A stretch of DNA of 64,000 nucleotides, taken from assembly GCA_036186865.1 (NCBI GenBank), contig AP025055.1, positions 3,372,223-3,436,222 of the forward strand. Direction: 5' to 3'. This DNA is from Eustoma russellianum. Taxonomy: Eukaryota; Streptophyta; Magnoliopsida; Gentianales; Gentianaceae. Numbering within the stretch: position 1 is the first letter of the stretch; each line of letters opens with the position of its first letter. Under the pieces are notes generated by a model, which saw nothing but the letters and a program-made list of their open reading frames with translations, had not been told where the DNA came from and did no database searches. Shown piece by piece: positions 1 to 9,636 of the stretch. A program made the translations under genes and the position numbers.

Positions 1-625
1 AGAGATCAAGGATGAATTGCTGGCCAGCTCAGGCTCTAGCAGCTCGGCTGTAAGCATACTTACTTTCTGGACGGTTGATGGGATACTTAAACCCCACCTG
101 GCATATGATCATTTAGGAAAAAAGACAGGAAATCAATTGGGCTAAGATAGTATGGGATTCAGCTGGACCCCCAAACATCCGTTCACACTTTGTCTGGCCG
201 GGCAGAACAAGTTGGCCAACAAAGATAGACTAGTGTATTTGAATGATAATGCATGTCAACTCTGCTTGGTGTGACAAGAGACACTAGCCCACCTCTTCTT
301 CCTCATGTCCAGCCACCATGCAGGTCTAGAATTCCATCTCGGCATTGTTGGGGCTTCTACAGAGGCTTAATACATTTCACAGATTGCTGGTATGGGGCTC
401 TCGCAAGCTAAAAGGGAAGGTGCTCAAAACCAAGGCAGAAAAATTGTCTTGGCAGCTATGATATATCACATTTGGCAGACGCGAAATAGATACATTGTTG
501 AGAATACAACTTTTGTATCTAGGGATGTAGTACATAGAATATGCACTCATGTGTACAGAGTAATTTTTAAGCTCTCCCCCCATATTTTAGATATGGGAGT
601 GAACCTATTGTTTAAATAGCTTACA
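1..625 (+). pseudogene. LINE reverse-transcriptase 3' remnant (zinc-binding, zf-RVT region)
   Basis: The plus strand from about 140 reads as the C-terminal zinc-binding region that follows reverse transcriptase in plant L1-type LINEs. In order it shows an SAGPPKHPF segment, NKLANKDRL, a CQLCL pair of cysteines, ETLAHLFF, and near 460-490 a MIYHIWQTRNR segment typical of the end of ORF2. A stop codon lies between the CxxC pair and ETLAHLFF, and the frame is broken again before 392, so no protein can be made. No endonuclease or polymerase domain lies inside the window; the element may continue to the left of base 1. The assignment rests on motif order only, since single motifs in this family are weak. 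Confidence 0.6.
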
Positions 626-681
626 TTACTAAATAGTACATGTAGGTCGGCAGCCGATCTACAAATGGGGCTATTTTATGG

Positions 682-1100
682 CACCACAACAAAAAGAGAC
701 ATAGCGACAGACAAAAAAACGTTGCAATTTCGTCGTTAAAGGCGTATAGCGACGAAATTGCGACGAAATCTGCAGGTCGTTATACGGCTTGTCGCAAAGT
801 GATTTTCGTCGGTGAAGCGTCGCTATATTACGACGAGAAAAGGCTCGTCGGCGGTTCGTCGCACAATTGCGACGAAACTCTGTCAGGTCCTGCGACCTGT
901 TATTTCCGTCGTCGTTTCGTCGGTATATCTTTGTCGTCGCTATTTTTAAATTTTTGATTTTTTTATTTCCGGTCTGCGACATTTATGTTTCGTCGCAGAT
1001 TTTCGTCGGTATAACTATTTTCGTCGCTATTTTAAAATTTTTTATTTGTTTTTTATTTCAGGTCTGCGACATTTTTGTTTCGTCGTAGGTTCGTCGCTAT
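682..1100. repeat. CACTA left terminal and subterminal repeat array
   Basis: After the terminal inverted repeat, about 400 bp contain many short direct and inverted copies of a motif close to ATAGCGACGAAA (its reverse complement is TTTCGTCGCTAT). In En/Spm-type elements such subterminal arrays are the binding sites of the TNP1/TnpA-like protein. The same motif is found at the right end and in internal clusters. Confidence 0.8.
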
Positions 1101-1104
1101 CATT

Positions 1105-1370
1105 TAAATTAATATTAAATATTAATTTAATATTAATATTAAATATTTATAATTTATTAATAATATCAATATATTATTAATTAAATAGTTTTTATTATTA
1201 TTTAATTTTTATAATATATTTTATTTTGTATATTAAATCATTTGTACAAATATTATACAGAAATACGGTATTTGCGTATTGAAGTTCGTATAATACAAAG
1301 AATATGTCAATACAATAAATGAAATAGTCTGTACAAAAAATCAAAAAATGAAATACTATGTAGAGGAAGA
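1105..1370. other. AT-rich spacer inside the CACTA element
   Basis: This stretch is almost pure A and T from 1105 to about 1260, dominated by repeated TTAATATTAA-like palindromic words. No coding potential is seen. It separates the left subterminal array from the 3' end of the TNP1-like gene, so it may be the 3' untranslated and termination region of that minus-strand gene. Confidence 0.5.
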
Positions 1371-2120
1371 TGGAGGGTGATCATGTGGAGAAGAGTGACC
1401 ATCAGGAGGGCGAGGCTGAGGCTGCGAGGAGCTGGAAATGAAAGAGATGATGAGATGCGATAGCTGCGAGATTTGCTGGTTCGTCGCCTGCTGCACCTGC
1501 ATCGTCTGCTGCTGCGCCTGCTGAAGCGCCTGCTAAACCGACTGCTTGCAGCGCCTGCTGGGTCTGAGTCAGCTGCGACCGCAGTGCCTGTACACTCTCC
1601 TCATGCTGCGCCCTGATGGTCTCCACCTCATGCTGCAGCGCCGCATGATCTGATTCCAGGCGCGAAATATCCTCTGGGGTCGCAGAAGGCGCGGAGGTGC
1701 TGGCCTCAGAGGAAGCTGGATGCAGAACTTCGGGAAAGAATCACGGCGCTGCTGATCCAACCCCGTACACCTCCCTCTTCTTCTTATTCTGAGGGCCGAC
1801 GGTCCCGAACCGCATCCCAATAAGTGCGGTTCTTGTCGGCCTCTTCTCCCCTATGTGCGAGTAATCTGTTGTACTCGTCCTGAAATGAGAATAAGAATTG
1901 TTAGGGTTTAGGGTTTAGAAATAAAACAAACTAAGGAAAAAACAAATGATATCGTAGTCTACTTACACTGATGTCGCGGGCCTTCGCCGTGATCCAGTCC
2001 TCCGTCCCGTCGGAGGCTTTCTTCCGATGCGTCTTGTAGAAGAGATCGTAGGAGGCTGGCCACTCCCCGTCTCCTCGTGCAGAAAGAATGAAATAAAATA
2101 TGTTAGTGAAATCCATAATT

Positions 2121-2185
2121 TTAAAAATTTTGGTATGACCTATTCGTTTATCGGAGGTATCCCGGCCTTAAAGGCCTCTCCCAAG
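2121..2185. repeat. Dispersed intron repeat, copy 1 (second copy 3421-3490)
   Basis: About 58 bp around GACCTATTCGTTTATCGGAG are shared, with a few mismatches, with 3421-3490. Both copies end in a GGCCTT-type word followed by CTCTCCC or CTCTCCA, and both lie outside the TNP1-like exons. The pair suggests duplication of non-coding sequence within the gene. Confidence 0.75.
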
Positions 2186-2280
2186 TCAAATCGAAAAATA
2201 AAAAGAAAAAGGCAAATGAACACATATACTACTTAAATTAACCATATACGACTACCAAAAAAACAACAGTGCAACATAAG

Positions 2281-2388
2281 AAATCAATGAATATAAATAA
2301 TCCACTTAAGTCAATGAATGTAAATAATCCACTTAAGTCAATGAATCTAAATAATCCAATGAAATCAATGAATCTAAACAATCCAATA
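2281..2388. repeat. 27-bp minisatellite, four copies, in a TNP1-like intron
   Basis: Four consecutive 27-bp units start at 2281, 2308, 2335 and 2362. Each contains TCAATGAAT, a variable base, TAAA and AATCCA. Differences between units are single bases. Confidence 0.85.
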
Positions 2389-3679
2389 TTAAAATACTTA
2401 CCATAGAACGCATCGTGGTGGCGTGGGAAACCGAACCACCTGAGTGTGTAGCAGGTGCTAGGCCCTGTAGATTGCCGCTGCGCCAGTTCGCCGCATTCCG
2501 GGCGCTGCGGGCTTGGGTAGCAGGGTCCGTCCACCCTTCTATCCACCCCGCCCAGGTGGCCTCGGATACGTAGGCAAGGCCTGGCAGAAGTGGGGTCACG
2601 CTCCCACTTGGTCTTGTGCGACGAAGTCCCTGTAGCGTTTGGCGGCCCTCTGCCGCCAGGCATGCTCCACGTCGTGGGCGATGTCAGCTGTCCAGCTGTA
2701 CGCCTTCTGCAATTATTATACGGAGGAAAAATAAAAATGTGGTTAGAAAAGTAATGATCCATTACGCATCAAAAAGTGAAATTCATCAAATTTGAATACC
2801 TGAAACTCATCCCAGTAGAACCTACGTGTCTGCGGGGTGACACGGGACCAGGCATATCCAGCTGGGTCCTGTCTCAGGTGGAAGGACCGAGTGATGCAAC
2901 CGAAAATCTGGCCCGAGTCTGGTGCAAACTTGAAAGAGGTGAAGTTGTTAGGAAAATATAATGCGTGAAATATTTTGAAAACATTTTAAAAAAATAAATC
3001 ATTACTTACGTATGGGTATCATGTGACCAAGGGAGGGCACGACGCCCTGGTATGACACCCTCGTCCGATGCCGCATCAGGACGTCAGATGAGGTGCTAAA
3101 CCGGTGGGTGTGGGTGGCGGCGTAGATCTGGGGGGTGCGGACCTATCGGCAGAACCTGAAAGGTCCGCGTCCGCAGTCAGAGCGGCGGTCGACACCGATC
3201 CAAGCAGGTCATCCTGAGAGACGAACAGATCGAACTCTCCTGAGAGGGACTGTGAAGCTGGTGGGTAGGTGGATCGAGTAGGTAAACACTCACTAGCCAT
3301 CAGATCTGAAACGGTAAAAATTTAAAAGGCACATTCAACGAGTTTAGGGTTGGTTGGCCAGACAAATAAGATGTCCAAAAAATGACAAGTGTTTACATAC
3401 ATTTAATGCAAGATATTAATAATTCTGAAAATTTCGGCATGACCTATTCGTTTATCGGAGGTTTCCCGGCCTTAATGGTCCTCTCCAAAGACAAATCCAA
3501 ATCCAACAACATGACATGATTAACCAACTACATAATCAAACTTCATCACAAATTATTACACTTCAAAGATACATCTTGAACTTGATACTTAAAGAATAAA
3601 TATGCATCACCTCTAAACAAATTACACTTCAAAATATACATCACATCTACATCCTTATGATAATAACTTGTAACATGAA

Positions 3680-4235
3680 CTATAGCCCACCCCCGCCACA
3701 GCCCCGCCCCGCCCCCAACACACACCACCCCCCGCTCAAAGCCCACCCCCGCCCACAGCCCACCCCCGCCAACCCACCCCCTGCCCTGCCAACAGCCCAC
3801 CCCGCCCACAGCCCACTCCCCCAACACCACCCCCCACCCCCCCCCACCCACGCCACCCCAGCCTCCCACAGCCCCTCCAACACCACCTCCCCCCCTGCCC
3901 CTCCAACACCCACCCCCACAGCCCACACTCCCCCTCCCCACCACCCCACCCCCTCCCCAACACCACCCCCCCCACATCCCACCCCTTGCCATTCACCACC
4001 CCAACCGCCCCCACCCTGCCCCCCAACCTTCACCCTCCATCCGAACCACTCCCCAACCAGCCCCCACCCACACCACCCATCCCCCACACCGCTCCACCAC
4101 TCCCCTCCCATCCTCATCCCTCCGCCAACAACCCCCGCCCACAGCCAACCCTGCCCACAGCCAACCCCCTGCCAATACCACCCCCCAGCCCCCACCCCCC
4201 CCCAACCCACCACCAACACCCACAACAAACAATTC
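3680..4235. repeat. 550-bp low-complexity tract, C-rich on plus and G-rich on minus strand
   Basis: The plus strand is nearly all C, A and T, with frequent CCCC runs in an irregular CCCACAGCCCACC-like pattern. The minus strand is therefore a dense series of GGG and GGGG runs. Open frames across it on both strands arise from the base composition, not from a gene. It lies upstream of the TNP1-like gene in that gene's direction of transcription. Many G-runs at short spacing give it strong potential for G-quadruplexes on the minus strand. Confidence 0.85.
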
Positions 4236-4426
4236 AATCCATAACTAATTAAAATCATTAAAAACGAAATAGGAAGAAACTAACCGTAGACAGGAGGTCA
4301 CCGGAGAACTTCGCGGGAGTGAGGGATTTTTCGCCGGGGGAGGGAGGGAGTTTTCGCCGGGGTGGGGGGGGAGAATTGGGGGGGAGGGAATGGGGAAGAA
4401 GAAGGGGGATTTCAGTTTAAAGTACG

Positions 4427-4535
4427 AAATTTTGCGACGAAATAGCGACGGGTTCGTCGCTGTTAATGTGTCGTCGCTATTCCTTGTGTCGTCGTTATTT
4501 CAAATTTGCGACGACACTTTTGGTCGGTAAATCGT
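4427..4535. repeat. Internal cluster of CACTA subterminal motifs
   Basis: The cluster has several copies of GCGACGA and CGTCGCTAT-type words in both orientations, as at the element ends, but 3.7 kb inside the left end. It lies upstream of the TNP1-like gene and just beyond the 3' end of the TNP2-like gene, both on the minus strand. It could be a promoter-proximal binding array or a scar of a nested element. Confidence 0.7.
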
Positions 4536-4671
4536 CGGAGCTTTTTAGTATTGAAAAAATAATACAAAATATAAAGTACTTACAGACACATATTATGTAT
4601 ATACATGTGTATAAGTACATCAAGACATACACACTTTCACATAAAGAGGTACATAAAAATTTTGACTAATG

Positions 4672-6950
4672 TCAATCTTCATTGTCATCCGCATCCTCAT
4701 ACGCATCTTCATTTTCATCTTCATGTACATGCTCATCGTCCTCTTCATCCTCGTATTTTTCTTCACCTACATCTTCAATATTGTCAGCCGGTTGTATGTT
4801 GAGATGAATTTCGATGAAACCGCCGTTGGGGTCATTTAGAGGGAGATTGTGCAGTTCAACATGTGTCGTATCCACAACGCGCGGGTTTCTTCTTGAAATG
4901 CGGCATCCATGCCATCTGAACCTGGCTGGATACTGACATCAAACTTGCTCGATTTCACTTTGCACACGGCTCGCCAGTCTTTTGAGCTCGCATTCATCCT
5001 CGTCGTCGGATACGATAGATAGTACACCTGGGACGCTTGACTAGCCAAAACGAATGGATCGTACTTTCTGTACCGTCGCCCTTGGTGTATGTCTACTAAC
5101 TTATATCGGTCGTGAACCTTTGTGCCAGCGCGATAACCTCCCCGAGTTGGATCGTACCATTCACATTTGAATAGCACCACCCGCTTTATAGGCAATGCGG
5201 GATATTCGAGCTCAATGATGTCAGTAAGGTAGCCGTAGAAGTCATCCTCGTCCAGGCTATTGTCATAACCGCTTGACACACATTCCGCTGTTCTCCGACG
5301 ATTTTCGGCTGGCATGGGAGACTGTGTGGAATCTATAACCGTTCACAAAACACATGTCGTAGCGCGTGACTCTGCTCAATGGACCCTCGGCTACTGGTGT
5401 CAGAATGTAACCGTACTCTTCGTCAGCCAGATGACCTTTGCTCGCCTGTAAAACAACAAGTAAGTATACATCAGCGGGGCAATAAATGCGTATCACATGA
5501 CGTACACGTAACTGCAAATATGTAAACTTACATGCCACCTGAACCAATCAGCAAACTTGGCATCTAACTCATTGTTTATTGCATCGCTCGATATACCTGG
5601 TGAACGTTCTTGTAATAAATCAACGAACAAGCTGAAGAAAATTACGAATGAGTACCATGTATACCTTTGTAATATAATGGATATAGTAGAGCAAGGTATT
5701 TACAAATTAAAATTGGATATCGTTTATATCTCTGGAAATGGTCAACTTGACGGCAGTTGTGCAGAACATAAGAATGAGCAATCTTCAGATCGCTGTCCCC
5801 CAATATCATTTCCTTTCCCTGTCCGTGAAACCTGATCGGATGTGTGAATATCGGGAGGACACCAGATCTGGAAATGCCGCCGTCGTTCCGGGGAACATCT
5901 CTGCACCTCGACGGGACATCTGGATGGAAGTAATGAGACACGAATGCCGAGGCTTCCTCCGTCATGTAGGCATTGCACATCGAGGCCTCGACTTTGGCCT
6001 TGTTCCTGATGTTCAGTTTCAAATGACTGAGATATCTGTTCATATAGTGAATACTCCAACATCACATGATGAAACAAATTGGTAAGCATGCTCGCGCTTA
6101 GACACATAAGAACGTCACGTAATAAATAAGAGTACCTCTCGAACGGATACATCCACCTGTACTGAACAGGACCACCAACGCGTGCCTCGTATGGTAGATG
6201 AACTGGAAGGTGTTTCCATTGAATCAAAGAAGGCTGGAAGGAATACAGTTTCCAGCTTACATAGGATCACTGGGATTTCGCCCTCCAGTCTTGACATATC
6301 ATCCGCCCTGAGTCTAGTAGATGTAAGACATCTGAAGAACAGACTCATCTCGGTAAGTGCTTCCCATACATTGGTTGGAAGCAGCTCGCGGATTGCAATG
6401 GGCATCAACCGTTGCATGAACACGTGACAGTCGTGGCTCTTCATCCTGTGCAAACCACGTTTATTCACGTCGATGTTCTTCGACAGGTTCGAAACATGGC
6501 CGTCAGGAAATCTAGCCGTCCCCAGCCACGATAACAATGCACTGACCTGCTCCGCAGTCAGCGTGTACGAGGACTTCGGCATGTAGGATGTGCCAACGGG
6601 ATGCAGCTCCGGTCGCATTTTGAGGTCGCGCATATCAAGTCGTGCCTTCAAATTGTCTTTTGTTTTCCAGGCACATTCAGCACTGTATTGAAGATGTTGT
6701 CAAACACGTTCTTGTCAATGTGCATGACATCCAGGTTGTGTCGGATCATATTGCTCTTCCAGTACGGAAGCTCTCAGAATATGCTTCTCTTCTTCCACCC
6801 GATACAGTAACGGGCTAGGTCTGTGTTGTGGCTGCCGTCCGGATCATCAGCGACCCCCACGAATCCACAACTGTCTATCTCCTCCAACACCTCTGCACCA
6901 GTGAGAAGCTCGGGCTTCGTGTCCTTCTCGACGATGCCAGGCATGAATGC
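4672..6950 (-). pseudogene. TNP2-like CACTA transposase, N-terminally truncated and broken
   Basis: The minus strand encodes the C-terminal part of a plant TNP2 transposase. From 6950 it reads GIVEKDTKPELLTGAEV, then a stop (TGA at 6774-6776) where the family has Trp in SIFWELPYW, then RHNLDVMHIDKNVFDNIF. DUF4218 follows at about 6490-5740 (KSHDCHVFMQRLMPIAIREL, GGPVQYRWMYPFER), then DUF4216 at about 5315-4836 (VVLFKCEWYDP, FVLASQASQVYYL). The protein ends in a very acidic tail (4672-4800). The frame shifts near 6220, near 6080 and after DUF4218. The catalytic N-terminal half found in full-length TNP2 is absent; the gene stops abruptly where subterminal-type motifs begin at 6950. It cannot supply active transposase. 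Confidence 0.85.
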
Positions 6951-7175
6951 CAATAGCGACGAATTTTATCGTATATTGTGCGTGTATTAATGTCTGCATT
7001 CATTGCTTACCGACGAAATAGCGACGCATAACCATCGATGTTACAACTTCCTATGCATTCATTGTTTCGTCGCTATTTGCGTCGCTAAGGCGTCGCTATT
7101 CAGTGACCGTACAGTGTCTGATTGTTACAACTTCCGATGCATTTACGTCGCTAGGTCGTCTCTATGTCGTCACTG
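6951..7175. repeat. Internal cluster of CACTA subterminal motifs upstream of small gene A
   Basis: This cluster holds a dense group of TTTCGTCGCTAT-type and AATAGCGACGAA-type words. It borders the truncated TNP2-like gene on its left and the TATA box of small gene A on its right, so it could act on either. Its right half is partly repeated upstream of gene B. Confidence 0.75.
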
Positions 7176-7183
7176 AATTTCCC

Positions 7184-7191
7184 TATATAAA
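7184..7191 (+). promoter_or_regulatory. TATA box of small gene A
   Basis: TATATAAA lies 74 bp upstream of the ATG at 7258 and directly follows the CGTCGCTA-motif cluster. The sequence between TATA box and ATG is A-rich, as in many plant leaders. An equivalent arrangement precedes gene B. Confidence 0.65.
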
Positions 7192-7257
7192 CAGCCTGTC
7201 GTGACTCCCGTAGTAAAAAAACAAAATCTCCTGTATAATCATATAAAAAAGACAAAT

Positions 7258-7626
7258 ATGGTTCGTACTAAGGCCCAGGCACGACGTGGTAGTGGACGTA
7301 CATACCCAAGACGAGGTCTTCAACCACCGGCACCTGCACCGGTTCCTCCACAACCACAAGCACCCCCGCCGGCTGACTCCTCCGAACCCACTGTGCAGGG
7401 GCCAAGGCAGCAAGAGGATCGCCAAATTGGCGAACCTCGTGTAGAAATACAGGAGCTGTGGAAAACAGTGGAGAATATGAAGGAGGTGCTTAACTACCAG
7501 GATGATCGTCTCCAGTACCTGCACACAAGGCAGATGCGCATCAAAGCCAAAGCTACGCAGCTGAGACGCCTCCTGAAGGCGTGCGCGGAGAGTGTTGCTA
7601 CTCTCTATTCGGATGACGAACAGTGA
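7258..7626 (+). CDS. Small CACTA-borne protein A (unknown function; basic N-terminus, Pro-rich, coiled coil, acidic tail)
   Basis: This is a 122-residue protein of unknown function. The start at 7258 is chosen because it follows a TATA box and aligns with the start of gene B; an upstream in-frame ATG at 7201 lies too close to the TATA box. Residues 1-20 are Arg/Lys-rich (VRTKAQARRGSGRTYPRRG), 21-50 are Pro/Gln-rich, and 60-112 form a likely coiled coil with regularly spaced Leu/Met and many charged residues. The protein ends in LYSDDEQ. It has the same architecture as gene B 0.95 kb downstream, and the two also share 5' and 3' flanks. The frame is intact while the neighbouring transposase genes are ruined. 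A basic head plus coiled coil suggests a dimerising nucleic-acid-binding protein, but that is inference. Confidence 0.65.
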   Translation: MVRTKAQARRGSGRTYPRRGLQPPAPAPVPPQPQAPPPADSSEPTVQGPRQQEDRQIGEPRVEIQELWKTVENMKEVLNYQDDRLQYLHTRQMRIKAKATQLRRLLKACAESVATLYSDDEQ

Positions 7627-7774
7627 ACGGCTCCTCTCCGCTATTCTTTTAGATTTTTTTTGTTTTTTTCCTTATGTATATTGTAATTTATAATTCTATG
7701 TTAATGAAATTTTTTTCCCAATCATCACTTTCGTTTACTTAATTTAAACACGTGTTCAATCCCTTACGAATCTC

Positions 7775-8150
7775 GACGACGCTAAAATACAGACGAAATG
7801 TAGTTCGAAAAAATTTGGGACGACTAATTTACCGACTAAACAGCGACTATATACCGACGAAACTTAATACAACGACGAGAACCTGGTAACCCGCTGAATA
7901 TGGCGTTTGAATTAACGACGCTTTACCGACAAACTAGCGACGCACGACGTCTCTTCACACCATTCGACGCATTTCGTCGCTACGGCATCGCTAATGCATC
8001 GCTATTCCGCAGTGTCCGCACAGTGCCCGATGGTTACAACGTACGAGGAATTTACGTCGCTAATTCGAACGAAGCATCACGTCCGCACATATTCCCATCT
8101 TGATTAACGGTCGAAAAATTCGTCCGTCGCTATGTCGTCGCTAAATTTAC
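7775..8150. repeat. Internal cluster of CACTA subterminal motifs upstream of small gene B
   Basis: The cluster contains many GACGAAA, CGTCGCTA and related words. The segment from about 7970 is recognisably the same as the sequence upstream of gene A, including a CAGTG(T/A)CCG-like core and GGTTACAAC. It runs up to the TATA box of gene B. Confidence 0.75.
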
Positions 8151-8151
8151 C

Positions 8152-8160
8152 TATTTATAA
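8152..8160 (+). promoter_or_regulatory. TATA box of small gene B
   Basis: TATTTATAA lies 57 bp upstream of the ATG at 8209, in the same position relative to the motif cluster as the TATA box of gene A. Confidence 0.6.
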
Positions 8161-8208
8161 CCCCACATCCGTACATTACACATAAACAAAGTTATAAAAC
8201 TTCAAAGT

Positions 8209-8541
8209 ATGCCGCGTCGTTATAGAAGAACCCCAAGGCGTGGAGGGGCAAACAGTGCACCTCCACAACGGCCTCCTCCTCAACCACAACCATCGGTTGA
8301 GCGGGAGGGTTCAATATCTGTGCATGGCCCAATGCCGCCAGAGGATCCTCAAGAAGAAATGCCGGAACCGCATATCGACTACCGTATGCTTATAGAAAAC
8401 ATGAAGCAGCAGTCGAGGCAACTGCACAGCGTGAACAGAAGGCTGCGCAAGTTGAAATCCAGATATTACAAGCTGAAGCGCCTCCTCAAAGAGTTCGCAG
8501 AGAATGTGGCGGCCACTCTTTCTTCCGATGACGAAGAGTGA
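8209..8541 (+). CDS. Small CACTA-borne protein B, tandem paralogue of protein A
   Basis: This is a 110-residue protein of unknown function and a diverged duplicate of gene A. It begins MPRRYRRTPRRGG, continues with a Pro/Gln-rich segment (about 16-32), an acidic stretch (PPEDPQEEMPEP), and a Leu-rich coiled-coil region (about 58-100, with LHSVNRRLRKLKSR). It ends in TLSSDDEE. Its C-terminal part aligns with A at RLLK..AE.VA.TL.SDDE. The 3' flanks also match: both continue after the stop with GAACGGC.CCTCTC, CTTTTAGATTT and TTTTTTCCCAATCA. The frame is intact. Gene A has about the same length, so neither copy looks truncated. Binding of the subterminal motifs is a reasonable guess only. Confidence 0.65.
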   Translation: MPRRYRRTPRRGGANSAPPQRPPPQPQPSVEREGSISVHGPMPPEDPQEEMPEPHIDYRMLIENMKQQSRQLHSVNRRLRKLKSRYYKLKRLLKEFAENVAATLSSDDEE

Positions 8542-8649
8542 ACGGCCCCTCTCTGCCTCTCTTTTAGATTTCTTTTTTTAATTTTTCGTCTTCATAATGT
8601 AAATTTTTATTACTAAATGAATAAATTTTTTTCCCAATCACCGCTTCAT

Positions 8650-8947
8650 AGTGTTTATGTTTCTGGAATTTTTGCGACACATTACCGACGATATAGCGAC
8701 GAAATGTTACAAACTAAATAACGACAAACAAAAGACACAGAGTAGCGACGAACCACTGACAAAACACCGACGAAATTGTAATGAAATGATTAACATGACT
8801 ACTTTTTTGTTAGCGACAATGTATTTCATCGTATTTTCGTCGCAATTAACGACGAAATTCTGTTTATCGCTACGTCGTCGCAAAATACCGACGACACGTG
8901 GTACGTCGGTGACTTTTTCGTCGGAAAACTGAATTCTTTTTGTGGTG
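8650..8947. repeat. CACTA right subterminal array and terminal inverted repeat
   Basis: Copies of GCGACGAA, TTTCGTCGCAA and CGTCGGT-type words run up to the terminal CTTTTTGTGGTG (8936-8947). They mirror the left end. Confidence 0.8.
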
Positions 8948-8950
8948 TGG

Positions 8951-9636
8951 GATACATCCCTTTGATGTTTTGGAACTTGGGTAATACAAATTTGTATTTT
9001 ACCAAAAAAAAAATGCAAGTCCATGTACATAGATTAGATTAGAGAAGCTGTGATATTAAACAAAATATGAACTCAAGCCAGTCAAATTGATAGTAAAATC
9101 GTTGTGGGTTCTTTTAAAATAAAATAATTAAAAAATATTTCTGGCTCTATCAGATAAAACTGATATTTAGTGGGATAATAATGGTTGTTGAAGTGATAAA
9201 CCTCTTCTAATACATCAGATAAACAACAATACTAAAAAAACAAGTAATGCTTTTTAAATAATAGTAATAATTAACAATAAAAATAATAATATAACAACTG
9301 GATGAAGTCTACATCTCTACCTCAAAATGAGCTGAGTTCCAAGATTCAACGTCCAACTATCTTTATGATATTGTTACTCCTCTTATAAAAGTGGTGGTCT
9401 CATCTCTTTCCCTTTTTCTTGAGGTTTCTCCAATGATTCAAAGATAGCCACCAAATGTTACCAATCCTTCTTTAAAAAGGAATAGTAAATAAAAGTTTGG
9501 TAGAAACTAGAAATGGAAAAAAGTATAGTAAATCATGAAAACTTTATTTCCCCCCATCCCTTACCAATTTACTTTTTCCTTAGGATAGAGTGGGACCGAG
9601 AAAATTTAATATACAGCTTTTAGCTGAAGTGTATCA
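8951..9636. other. AT-rich intergenic sequence, no gene seen
   Basis: I see no open frame of note, no structured repeat and no transposon signature here. The last bases (9627-9636) are the left target duplication of the SINE that follows. Confidence 0.5.

Larger units (their letters stand above)
1402..3300 (-). pseudogene. TNP1-like CACTA protein (plant transposase Ptta/En/Spm family), broken, with introns
   Basis: Read on the minus strand, the exons give in order an acidic N-terminus (MASECLPTRS, from 3300), GQIFGCITRSF and TRRFYWDEFQ (2800-2940), WTADIAHDVEHAW (about 2660-2700), WAGWIEGWTDPATQARS and THSGGSVSHATT (2410-2560), LFYKTHRKKASDG (2000-2050), and a C-terminal coiled coil rich in Gln and Leu (1402-1660). 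This order is that of the plant En/Spm TNP1-like family, whose members bind subterminal repeats. AT-rich introns separate the blocks. The frame is lost in at least two places, at the end of the first exon near 3074 and near 1800, so this is a pseudogene. Exon limits are approximate. Confidence 0.75.
682..8947. mobile_element. CACTA (En/Spm) DNA transposon, both ends present, TSD TGG
   Basis: The left end starts CACCACAACAAAAAG and the right end finishes CTTTTTGTGGTG, its inverted match apart from a 3-bp indel. The 3-bp target duplication TGG is perfect (679-681 and 8948-8950), as expected for CACTA elements. Inside are subterminal copies of a TTTCGTCGCTAT-type motif in both orientations, TNP1-like and TNP2-like transposase remnants on the minus strand, and two small plus-strand genes. 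The termini read CACCA rather than the commoner CACTA. Both transposase genes are broken, so the copy should be non-autonomous, but it still has the ends needed for mobilisation in trans. The element is 8.27 kb. Confidence 0.92.

Noticed and set aside
1569..1820. 83-residue Arg-rich minus-strand open frame
   Set aside because: It is an out-of-frame reading of the TNP1-like gene; the family-like reading lies in other frames.
3657..4258. Long open frames on both strands, up to 195 codons, Pro- or Gly-rich
   Set aside because: They are produced by the C-rich/G-rich low-complexity tract; all frames are open together and no motif or start context is present.
4540..4575. CTTTTTAGTATTG as the end of a second, nested CACTA element
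   Set aside because: It resembles a terminal repeat only loosely, and no partner end or 3-bp duplication was found.
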